Virus record (IMG/VR): IMGVR_UViG_3300035016_000024 | Coordinates: 1 to 30,550 of that record | DNA from: a virus | DNA length: 30,550 nucleotides | Strand: one strand, 5' to 3' | Shown: positions 7,870 through 14,108 of the stretch, one piece after another | Layout of the letters: every line of letters begins with the position of its first letter | Position numbering within the stretch: position 1 is the stretch's first letter | Notes under the pieces: generated by a model | The model's database searches: none | What the model saw: only the letters and a program-made list of their open reading frames with translations | What the model was told of the DNA's origin: nothing | Made by a program: the position numbers and the translations under genes

Positions 7870-7994
7870 GCCCACCCCAGCAGCGATGCGAAGAAACGCC
7901 CGGCAACCCAGGTGAGCGCCAGACCGAAGGGGACGGCGGCTCAGGACAGCGCGACAAGCCCGAGCAGCAGGAGAAACCGAGCACGCATGATCAT
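7866..7994 (-). pseudogene. Tiny membrane protein gene with in-frame TGA
   Basis: An ATG at 7994 overlaps the stop of the DUF6441 gene (ATGA) and opens MIMRARFLLLLGLVALS, followed by TGA at 7941-7943. The same frame then continues AAVPFGLALTWVAGRFFASL to a TGA at 7866-7868, which overlaps the ATG of the tail terminator. Coupling at both ends in one frame argues for a single 42-codon gene, with a hydrophobic helix and a second amphipathic segment, split by one nonsense codon. Alternatives are a sequencing error, opal readthrough, or a 17-residue peptide only. Function is unknown; location suggests a neck or lysis-associated membrane peptide. Confidence 0.6.
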
Positions 7995-8713
7995 GCCGCG
8001 CGTCCGGTCTCGGCCTCCCAGGCCGTCACAAAGCGTCGTGGCAGGCGGCGCAGGGCGCGGAGCGCCGCCCCGCGCACGTCGAGCCGCTTGGCCAGCTTCA
8101 CCTGCGGCAAGAGCAGGAACATCGGCACCATCCCCCGTTCGAGCAGGCCGCGGGCCCAGGCCTCGTGGCCCTTGCGGTTGGCCGTCCCGACCTCGGCGAC
8201 CCCGCCGGCGATGAGGCGGGTGCGGCGGCGCCGTCCCGTCTGCTCCCCTTGGCGGAGCGGCAGGCACCAGACGAAGCCGCGTCCGGAGCGGAAGGGCCGA
8301 AGGAAGCCCTGGCCGGAGGCGACCATCTGGGCCGGCGTGACGCGCAGCCCCTTGTCGCCGCGCCCGCGCCAGCCACGGGCGGCGTTGAAGCCGGTCGGGA
8401 TGGCGAGGAAGCGCCCGCCGCCCTTGGGGCGGATCAGCGCGCCCCGCTCGAAGGCGTCGATCACCAGCGGCGTCTTGCTCCAGACCAAGCTGGCGGGGCG
8501 GAGCGATACGCCGGTGCGCGGGAAGACCTGCGCGCGCCAGGCATTCGAAATGCCGCGCGCCTTCCCGCCGAGGGAGGCGGTGACCTGCTGGCGGAGTTCG
8601 CGCTTGAGCGCGTCGGTCTCGTCGCGCACGGCGCGGGAGGCAGCGCGCTCGCCGGCGCGGACCTCCTCGGCGAGCGCCTTGCGGAGGTCGCCGACGACGG
8701 CGCCGAGCCTCAC
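7991..8713 (-). CDS. DUF6441-like phage protein of the head-tail region
   Basis: This 240-residue protein starts at the GTG at 8713, overlapping the holin stop as GTGA. The open frame continues upstream only as the shadow of the holin gene. The N-terminus is helical and charged (VGDLRKALAEEVRAGERAAS, then ETDALKRELRQQVTASLG). The middle has RAQVFPRTGVSLRPASLVWS and LIRPKGGGRFLAIPTGFNAA. The C-terminus ends LLLPQVKLAKRLDVRGAALR and then a basic LRRLPRRFVTAWEAETG. This layout matches the DUF6441 family often found between head-closure and tail genes in alphaproteobacterial phages. That assignment is from memory of the family pattern. No enzymatic motif is seen. A minor head-tail or virion protein is likely. 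Confidence 0.72.
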   Translation of the reverse strand: MRLGAVVGDLRKALAEEVRAGERAASRAVRDETDALKRELRQQVTASLGGKARGISNAWRAQVFPRTGVSLRPASLVWSKTPLVIDAFERGALIRPKGGGRFLAIPTGFNAARGWRGRGDKGLRVTPAQMVASGQGFLRPFRSGRGFVWCLPLRQGEQTGRRRRTRLIAGGVAEVGTANRKGHEAWARGLLERGMVPMFLLLPQVKLAKRLDVRGAALRALRRLPRRFVTAWEAETGRAA

Positions 8714-9030
8714 GGGGCGCCGCGGTCCGGCGGCAGCCCGGAGCGATGGCGGATGATCGCCACCGCGAGGTCGTGCAGTGCCGCCTGACCGAGGTAGCCG
8801 AACACGAAGGCGAAGAGGAAGCGGCCGTACTCGTTGAACTCGAGCGTGCCGCCGAGGGCGTAGCCAGCACTGCCGACCAGTGCCGCAGAGGGCAGTTCCC
8901 AGGCAAGGCACCAGCCGAAGCGTCGCCGGTCCGGGTTGTTCCAGCGCACCAAGCCGCCGGCGAGGCCGGCGGCGGCGCCCATAAGCAGGTCGAGCAGGAG
9001 CGACCAGGAGGCCGGGTTGTTCTGCGGAAT
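8710..9030 (-). CDS. Holin-like phage membrane protein, probable ATT start
   Basis: The safe frame starts at the ATG at 8982 (90 residues). In-frame coding character continues 16 codons upstream to an ATT at 9030 preceded by GGAG nine bases away, while the ATG lacks a good site. With ATT the protein is 106 residues and opens with PQNNPASWSLLLDLL. It carries an N-terminal membrane segment around GAAAGLAGGLVRW, then WELPSAALVGSAGYALGG and FLFAFVFGYLGQAALHDLAV, three hydrophobic stretches in all, and a short polar tail ending DRGAP. Size, topology and closeness to an endolysin gene support a holin. It lies among head-tail genes rather than in a separate lysis cassette. Confidence 0.68.
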   Translation of the reverse strand: MPQNNPASWSLLLDLLMGAAAGLAGGLVRWNNPDRRRFGWCLAWELPSAALVGSAGYALGGTLEFNEYGRFLFAFVFGYLGQAALHDLAVAIIRHRSGLPPDRGAP

Positions 9031-9042
9031 GGCGGCGGGCTC

Positions 9043-9351
9043 CTATCGCTGGCAGAGGACGCGCCAGGCGACGCCGACGGCGTCACGCTCGGCGTGCTGG
9101 GCGGTGAGCAGGTCGCCGCCGAGGGTGAAGGTGTCGCCGGCTTCGACGAGCGGCAGCGCGGCGACCGCGACGGCGAGCACATCGGTGGCCTGCACCAGGC
9201 TGGTGCCGAACGCGTCGCCGACCCGGTCCGGGCTGGAGCGGACGACCCGCAGCGGCACCCCGGGTCCGGTGCCGCCGGAGCGGAAGGTGGCGTCTGTCCC
9301 GAAGTTCGGATCCGCGGCCAGCACGTCCATGGCCGTGGCGAAGGCGGTCAC
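9043..9351 (-). CDS. Head-tail joining / head closure protein
   Basis: This 102-residue protein starts at the GTG at 9351, which overlaps the endolysin stop (GTGA). It begins TAFATAMDVLAADPNFGTDA, followed by FRSGGTGPGVPLRVVRSSPD. A beta-rich half follows, with ALPLVEAGDTFTLGGDLL and a closing segment VGVAWRVLC. This pattern (helical start with DPN, then GGTG-x-GVP-x-RV, then a G-D-x-x-x-x-G-G turn) is that of small beta-barrel head-closure proteins that bind the portal/adaptor ring. Its position between the capsid genes and the tail genes fits. I consider the general role likely and the exact family less so. Confidence 0.7.
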   Translation of the reverse strand: MTAFATAMDVLAADPNFGTDATFRSGGTGPGVPLRVVRSSPDRVGDAFGTSLVQATDVLAVAVAALPLVEAGDTFTLGGDLLTAQHAERDAVGVAWRVLCQR

Positions 9352-9752
9352 GCCGGGTGGACCCCGCGATCGAGTTCGAAGTGCGGCCCGTCGCGGAAGC
9401 TCGACCAGTCGCCACCCCAGAGGATCGCAACGCGCAGCTCGGACGCCGCGGCCTTCATGGCGGTGGCGAGCCCCCGATAGAGCGGCCAATCCCAGCGGAT
9501 CTCGCCATGCTCAGGGACACCGTCGCCGTCGTCCAGCCAGTAGGCGAGGTCCACGGCGTGGCCGGTCAGGTGGCGGCTGTCGATCGTGCGCGAGGCGCCG
9601 ATTGCCACGAGCCTGGCCTGGCGCTCGCTCGAGCGGACGCCCTCGATCACGATGAACGGGGCTGTTCCCCGAGCCCGCTCGACGACGCGCACCAGGTCCG
9701 GGTGCACGCCGGCAAGGCGCTCGCGATCGCGCCGGAGAAGCGCGGCCGTCAC
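9348..9752 (-). CDS. Endolysin, peptidase M15 type
   Basis: This 134-residue enzyme is predicted to cleave peptidoglycan peptide cross-bridges or stems for lysis or infection. It starts at the GTG at 9752, overlapping the DUF2190 stop. The M15 signature is complete: SRHLTGHAVDLAYW gives zinc ligands H61 and D68, and DGPHFEL gives H124. The early segment IVIEGVRSSERQARLVAIGA matches the substrate-binding region of M15 endopeptidases. No signal peptide is present, so a holin would be needed for release; a holin-like gene lies 0.3 kb downstream. The length is near the lower end for phage L-Ala-D-Glu endopeptidases (about 130-150 residues). Confidence 0.9.
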   Translation of the reverse strand: MTAALLRRDRERLAGVHPDLVRVVERARGTAPFIVIEGVRSSERQARLVAIGASRTIDSRHLTGHAVDLAYWLDDGDGVPEHGEIRWDWPLYRGLATAMKAAASELRVAILWGGDWSSFRDGPHFELDRGVHPA

Positions 9753-10096
9753 GCCCCGCTCGCCGGCACGCGCTGTAGCACCACCCGCACCGTGGCATCC
9801 GCCGCGAGCGCGGCCCCGGTGGCGATGCCGACCTGGAAGTTGCTCGTCGCCGTCGTGGTGATGCGGCGGTTTGTGTCGTCCCAGAACACCCGAGCGCCGG
9901 CGGTGATGGCGAGCGCGGGCTGCTTGGTGAGGTCGAACACGCCCGCCGTCTGCACCTCAATGGTGGCGTTCTGGGCGCCGTCGACCGCGGCGACGCCGAA
10001 CAGCGCGCCGACGAGGACGCCCTGACCAGAGGTGACGCCGCTTGCATAGGGCACGGCGACGGCCAGGCTGTCGCCCGGCTGGATGTAGTTGCGCAT
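9749..10096 (-). CDS. DUF2190 family phage protein (possible capsid decoration)
   Basis: This 115-residue protein starts with ATG at 10096. It opens MRNYIQPGDSLAVAVPYASG, followed by VTSGQGVLVGALFGVAAVDG and the strand motif ATIEVQTAGVFDLTK. Next comes GARVFWDDTNRRITTTATSN, and it ends in VRVVLQRVPASGA. This is the characteristic DUF2190 pattern: a single beta-rich domain of about 110 residues encoded next to the major capsid gene. Family members are regarded as virion or head-decoration candidates, so that role is inferred. A strong hairpin separates it from the upstream capsid gene. Its stop overlaps the endolysin GTG. Confidence 0.85.
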   Translation of the reverse strand: MRNYIQPGDSLAVAVPYASGVTSGQGVLVGALFGVAAVDGAQNATIEVQTAGVFDLTKQPALAITAGARVFWDDTNRRITTTATSNFQVGIATGAALAADATVRVVLQRVPASGA

Positions 10097-10115
10097 GAGG
10101 GAGCGATCTCCAGAA

Positions 10116-10149
10116 ACGCAGAAGGCGCCCCGTGAGGCGCCCTCTGCGT
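10116..10149 (-). terminator. Long hairpin downstream of the capsid gene
   Basis: Thirteen of fourteen positions pair: outer arms ACGCAGA and TCTGCGT, one A/C mismatch, inner arms GGCGCC on both sides, and a six-base loop. It lies between the capsid stop (10180) and the DUF2190 start (10096). On the minus strand it is followed only by TTTCTGG, so it may act as a partial terminator/attenuator or a 3' stabiliser that lowers expression after the highly expressed capsid gene. Confidence 0.6.
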
Positions 10150-10179
10150 GGGTTCAGACTGAAGGGATGGTGGTCGGAA

Positions 10180-12210
10180 TCAGGTGCCCGGGTTGAACCA
10201 GGCGCCGCGCCAGTCGATGGCGCCGACGCCGAAGTCGAAGATCACGCTGACCTCGACGCCGTCGACGCCCGAGACGGGGCCGGTGGTGACCTGCGGCCCC
10301 TCCGCCCCGTTCAGGTAGCCGTAGACGTAGACCGGCGTGGTCGGCGGCTCGGCGAAGAGATACCAGCGGTTCGCCGGGATCAGCGGCTCCACCACCGGCT
10401 GCAGCAGCCCGACATAGGGGTTCACCGCGCCCGAGCTGCCCGGCGTGATGGCGGCGGTGAGCTTGAGCGCCGGGAGCTCGAGCGCCGCGCCCACCAGCAC
10501 GCGCATGCTGCGGCCGAGCGAGATCGGCAGGCCGTCGAGCGTGCGCTGCTTCATGATCGCCTCGCGGCCTTTGGCGATGTTCGCCTCGTCGAGCGCGGTG
10601 CCGGCCGCCGCCTTGTTCGCCCGCGCTGCCGCCGTCGCAAAGACCGGTGCGGCGCCGGTGGTGAGCGTCGGGCCGTCGCCGTTGGCCAGGTTCAGCAAGG
10701 CATAGGCGGTGGCGTTCTCGAAGTCGGCCACGCGCCGGCCGATCATGGCGGCGAAGTCGGTGAAGGCGCCGAGGTCGTCGTTCACCAGCATCTGCCGCGT
10801 CACCCGGATCCGGCGGGCGAAGGTCTGCAGCAGGACGATCTCCTGGCTCTCGGACATGGTGCCGGCCTGGATCTCGCCGTTCTCCAGCAGCGGCTGCAGG
10901 ACGGGGAAGTCGCCGATGCGCAGATGCCGGTGCGGCTTGAAGTCGCGGAAGTCGCGCCGGAGGAAGAGCTGGCGGAAGGTCGGCGCGGCCGGCTGGTAGG
11001 CGGCGAGCAGCATCTTGTTGGCCGCGGCCGAGAGCAGCGCCGGGAAGTCGGAGGTGGTGTGAAAGGCGCGCTCGGCCAGGCGCACCGGATCGCGCGGGAC
11101 GTGGGTCTCACCGTGCAGGGTCAGCAGCTCGCGGACCATGTCGGAGGGCCGCCAGCCCATGAACTCGGCGTGGCGGCCATTCCCGGCCGGCTGGTAGCCC
11201 GGCATGGCGCGGGCCGCGATCGCCTCGGCCATGGCGTCGAGGATCTCGGTCCGTGGGGGCGCGCCATGCGCGGCGGGGTTGGCCGGCACGGAGGGTCGGG
11301 GCGCGTGGCGCACCAGGGCGTCGAACAGGGCGCGGCGGGTGTCGTCGGGGGACCAGCCGCGCTCGACGGCCTCGGCGCGCAGGGCGGCGACACGGTCGGC
11401 CGGCAGGAGGGCGCGGGCGGCCTCGACGGCGGTGTCGATACCGGCGATGCGGCCCCGCTCGGCACGGGTGGCCTCAGCGGCGGGATCGGGCTGGGGGCTG
11501 GCCGGCGCGGCGGGCGCGGGCTCGGGCGTGGTGGTCACGGTGGTCTCCTGGGGCGGGGTGGCGGGCGGCGCAGGCGGCTCCGGCGTCGTCTCGGGCATGG
11601 GCGGGTCCTCGTGCGGCAGGGCGGGTTCGATGGCGGGCGTGGGGGCGCCCTGGTCCCCCTGCGCGCGAACAGCGGCGTCGCGGTCCACCGGCAGCGGCAC
11701 GACGGAGATCTCGAAGGGCTCCCAATCCACCGCGCGGTGGACGGTGGTGCCAGTGGCGGGGTCAGGCCGCGGCTCATAACGATGCACCCGGTAGCCGACG
11801 CTGACGGCGCGCAGTGTGCCGTCGGCGATGCGCTGCCAGACCGGCTCGACGTCGGCCGCGCTGCTGAACTGCAGCGTCGCGTAGCCGCGGCCTCGCTCGA
11901 TGCGGGCAGCGGTGACGCGGCCGAGCACGTCGCGGGCATCCATGCTGCGATGGGTGTTCAGCACTGGGGCGTTGCCCGAGCGCAGCGCGTCCATGCGCAC
12001 CGCGTTCGGCGACATCTCCAGTTCCTCGGTGATCAGGCCGAGGGCGGGCACGAAGTTGCGGGCGCGCGCGCCGGTGGACCACACCACCTCGACGGTGCGC
12101 GCGGCGCGATCGACGGTGGCGGGAGCGGTAGTTGCGCGATGCGCGACAATCGGCACAACAGCGGACGCCGGCGCGGGGTTGGCCCCGCCCGGGTCGTTCA
12201 AGCATTCCAT
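10180..12210 (-). CDS. HK97-type prohead protease fused to major capsid protein
   Basis: This 676-residue fusion starts at the ATG at 12210, with AGGA eight bases upstream. Residues about 30-185 are an S78 prohead protease: H87 in NAPVLNTHRSMDARDVLGRV and S137 in RAVSVGYRV are the expected catalytic His and Ser. Residues about 186-245 form a Pro/Thr-rich linker. Residues about 250-330 are a charged helical, scaffold-like stretch. The remainder is a capsid domain (DFPALLSAAANKMLLAAYQP, FRQLFLRRDFRDFKPHRHLR, GWRYL-like segment NRWYLFAEPPTTPVYVYGYL). Protease, scaffold and capsid are usually separate genes in HK97-like phages, though fusions are known. An internal ATG at 11598 with its own GAGGA site could yield a protease-free form of 472 residues. 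Confidence 0.88.
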   Translation of the reverse strand: MECLNDPGGANPAPASAVVPIVAHRATTAPATVDRAARTVEVVWSTGARARNFVPALGLITEELEMSPNAVRMDALRSGNAPVLNTHRSMDARDVLGRVTAARIERGRGYATLQFSSAADVEPVWQRIADGTLRAVSVGYRVHRYEPRPDPATGTTVHRAVDWEPFEISVVPLPVDRDAAVRAQGDQGAPTPAIEPALPHEDPPMPETTPEPPAPPATPPQETTVTTTPEPAPAAPASPQPDPAAEATRAERGRIAGIDTAVEAARALLPADRVAALRAEAVERGWSPDDTRRALFDALVRHAPRPSVPANPAAHGAPPRTEILDAMAEAIAARAMPGYQPAGNGRHAEFMGWRPSDMVRELLTLHGETHVPRDPVRLAERAFHTTSDFPALLSAAANKMLLAAYQPAAPTFRQLFLRRDFRDFKPHRHLRIGDFPVLQPLLENGEIQAGTMSESQEIVLLQTFARRIRVTRQMLVNDDLGAFTDFAAMIGRRVADFENATAYALLNLANGDGPTLTTGAAPVFATAAARANKAAAGTALDEANIAKGREAIMKQRTLDGLPISLGRSMRVLVGAALELPALKLTAAITPGSSGAVNPYVGLLQPVVEPLIPANRWYLFAEPPTTPVYVYGYLNGAEGPQVTTGPVSGVDGVEVSVIFDFGVGAIDWRGAWFNPGT

Positions 12211-12265
12211 GAGAGCGTTCCTATGTGTGGCCCTGCGCTCGGAAACGGGGCCGGGCGGCCTTCGC

Positions 12266-13354
12266 CTAGGGCGCGCCGTTCGCTGCCGGGAACCGCATGG
12301 TCCACGCTGCCCCGCGGCCCGCATCAGGCGTCGTGGCCTCGGGCCGTCCAGTCGTCGTCTCAAGCCGACCGCCCAGCTGGGCAGCCAGGGCACGAGCGAG
12401 GCGCGTCCCGAGCCCGGTGCCTTTCGGCGGCGCCCCGGGGTCGATCCCCACGCCGTCGTCCTCGACCGACAACTCGAACTCGGCGCCATTGCGATGGAAG
12501 CCGATCGCGACGGATCCGGCGCGGTCGTCAGGAAAGGCATACTTCAGGGAGTTCGCGACCAGCTCGTTGACGATGAGGCCGAGCGCGATCGCGCGGCCGA
12601 CCGGCAGTTGGTGCGACTCGGCTTTCACCCGAAGCGCGATGGGTCGCAGGCCGATGGCCACCTCCCTGAGATCCTCGCCCAGGCCCTCCAGAAAGGCGCG
12701 GCTGTCGAGCGAGGCGTCGGTGTGCCAATGCTGCTCAAGACGACCGTTCACGCGGGCGAGCGCCTGGATCCGGGCCGCCGCCTCGCCGAGCGCCTCGCGC
12801 GCCGAGACGTCGTCCTTCGCGGCCGCGATCTGCAGATGCAGCGTCGCCGCGAGCCGCTGGAGGTCGTTGCGCCCTCGGTGGATCGCCTCGCGGAGCAGCG
12901 TTTCCTTCTCGGCATCACTTGATGCGAGCCTCTCGTTGGCCTCCGCAAGCGCGGCAGCGTCCGCCGCGATGCGCTCGCGCGACCTCGCGACCGTGGCGAA
13001 GGCGACGTGCAGCGCCTCCATAAGGAAAGCGATGAACAGCGTGATCGCAAGATAGATGGCCGCGCCGATCACATCGAACGGGTTGTCGAACCCCAGACGC
13101 CCAAGCGGGGGCACAAACAGCCAGACCGCGAGAGCACTCGAGAGGATCGCGGCATATACGCCCGTTCCCCGATCGAACAGGACACCCGTGATCACCACGA
13201 CGGGGAAGAACAGGAGGAACGGGTAGCCAGGGTTCCACCCGAAGATGAGCACACGTAGAGCCACTGCCAACACGACGAGGGCCGTTGTCGCCAAGTAGCG
13301 TGCCCAGGCGGGAAAGCCACGTGTGGTGGCGGTGTAGGCGAAGAGGCGCTCCAT
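12266..13354 (-). CDS. DUF4118/HisKA_2-type sensor histidine kinase
   Basis: This 362-residue kinase begins at the ATG at 13354. The N-terminus has about four membrane segments (residues about 18-38, 45-60, 65-83 and 94-118) of the DUF4118/KdpD-like type, with almost no periplasmic sensor domain. A coiled-coil linker (about 122-155) leads to the dimerisation helix LLREAIHRGRNDLQRLAA, with candidate phospho-acceptor H159. The ATPase domain has N-box NELVANSLKYAF (N263-F274), G1 DDGVGI (about 299-304) and G2 GTGLG (312-316). It is transcribed away from a single-domain receiver gene 173 bases off. The pair is wedged between the portal and capsid genes. The stop is 55 bases upstream of the capsid fusion ATG. 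The signal sensed is unknown. Confidence 0.92.
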   Translation of the reverse strand: MERLFAYTATTRGFPAWARYLATTALVVLAVALRVLIFGWNPGYPFLLFFPVVVITGVLFDRGTGVYAAILSSALAVWLFVPPLGRLGFDNPFDVIGAAIYLAITLFIAFLMEALHVAFATVARSRERIAADAAALAEANERLASSDAEKETLLREAIHRGRNDLQRLAATLHLQIAAAKDDVSAREALGEAAARIQALARVNGRLEQHWHTDASLDSRAFLEGLGEDLREVAIGLRPIALRVKAESHQLPVGRAIALGLIVNELVANSLKYAFPDDRAGSVAIGFHRNGAEFELSVEDDGVGIDPGAPPKGTGLGTRLARALAAQLGGRLETTTGRPEATTPDAGRGAAWTMRFPAANGAP

Positions 13355-13401
13355 CGACCCCGCCTAGCAGACCCGCCGCAATGTGTCGGTCCAACCGCGA
13401 T

Positions 13402-13430
13402 CGCAAATGCGTGAAGTTGAAAATATTCAA
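13402..13430. promoter_or_regulatory. Two adjacent palindromes in the divergent kinase/receiver promoter region
   Basis: CGCAAATGCG (13402-13411, arms CGCA/TGCG) and TTGAAAATATTCAA (13417-13430, arms TTGAA/TTCAA) lie back to back in the 172-bp gap between the divergent kinase (start 13354) and receiver (start 13527). The gap is clearly more AT-rich than its surroundings. They are candidate operators or promoter elements; no regulator is identified. Confidence 0.4.
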
Positions 13431-13526
13431 ACACGCGCGAGACTCGTGAGATTATTCGCTTGCCAGCGTCGCTGCGGGGGCTTGGGGCCGGGCGGTTGTG
13501 CAGCAGCGAGGCGGGCGGAAGCGGAA

Positions 13527-13997
13527 ATGCGGGTGCTGCTGGCGGAAGACGAAGGGATCATCGCGCTGCTCCCCCAGGATGTTCTGGAGGCGGCGGGCCA
13601 TACCGTGGTCGCGGCATCGGATGGCCAAGCCGCGGTCGAGCTTGCCGCCCGCGACGGTCCGTTCGACGCGCTGGTGACCGATCTCAACATGCCCCGGCTT
13701 GAGGGAGGTGAGGTCATCCGTCGTCTCCGGGCGGAGACGCCATCGCTGCCTGTCGTGGTTCTGACCGGCAGTCCACCTCGGGAAGGCGTCTCGGTTCTGG
13801 CGCGCGCTGGAGAGCCGCCGGTGGTGCTGCTTCTCAAGCCGGTCGCCCCTGAAGACCTGCTGCGCGGGCTCGACCGCGCCGTCGCTGCTACAGCGATGGA
13901 GGCGATCTCAGAGCAGCCGAACCCACCGGGAGAGAGGCAGGCTGGTGGACTTCAGCACGCCACGCCATCGGCGAGCCCGGCACCGGGGCCGATCTGA
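13527..13997 (+). CDS. Single-domain response regulator (CheY-like)
   Basis: This 156-residue protein consists of one receiver domain plus a Pro/Ser-rich tail (about 125-156) with no output domain. I choose the ATG at 13527 because the receiver fold starts there (MRVLLAEDEG) and a purine-rich GGAAGCGGAA precedes it. The key residues are present: acidic D8/E9, phospho-acceptor D52 in LVTDLNMPRLEG, T80 in VVVLTG, and K104 in LLLKPV. It is divergent from the adjacent membrane kinase, the obvious phosphodonor. Without an output domain it probably acts as a phosphate shuttle or sink, or by binding a protein partner. It points into the end of the portal operon. Confidence 0.9.
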   Translation: MRVLLAEDEGIIALLPQDVLEAAGHTVVAASDGQAAVELAARDGPFDALVTDLNMPRLEGGEVIRRLRAETPSLPVVVLTGSPPREGVSVLARAGEPPVVLLLKPVAPEDLLRGLDRAVAATAMEAISEQPNPPGERQAGGLQHATPSASPAPGPI

Positions 13998-14015
13998 CGG
14001 ATCCACAGACAGAGT

Positions 14016-14108
14016 TCAGCTTCGACCTGCTGAGGCTTCACGGCACTCCTTCTGTACGCTCGTGATGCCGAGCACGTACTCGGCCAGGCTGTAGCCGCCG
14101 ACCGTCAT
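14016..14108 (-). CDS. Short ORF coupled to the original portal stop
   Basis: An ATG at 14108 overlaps the TGA that would end an unshifted portal frame (ATGA) and encodes about 30 residues, beginning MTVGGYSLAEYVLGITSVQK. It stops at 14016, next to the end of the convergent response regulator gene. The coupled start suggests a genuine phage gene. It may be intact and tiny, or the first codons of a longer gene cut by the kinase/receiver insertion. I do not recognise it. Confidence 0.4.
   Translation of the reverse strand: MTVGGYSLAEYVLGITSVQKECREASAGRS

Noticed and set aside
10132-12570. Long plus-strand open frame of over 800 codons opposite the protease-capsid gene
   Set aside because: It is Arg/Gly/His-rich, low in family-like motifs, and mirrors a clear minus-strand gene. 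Such antisense frames are expected at ~70% GC.
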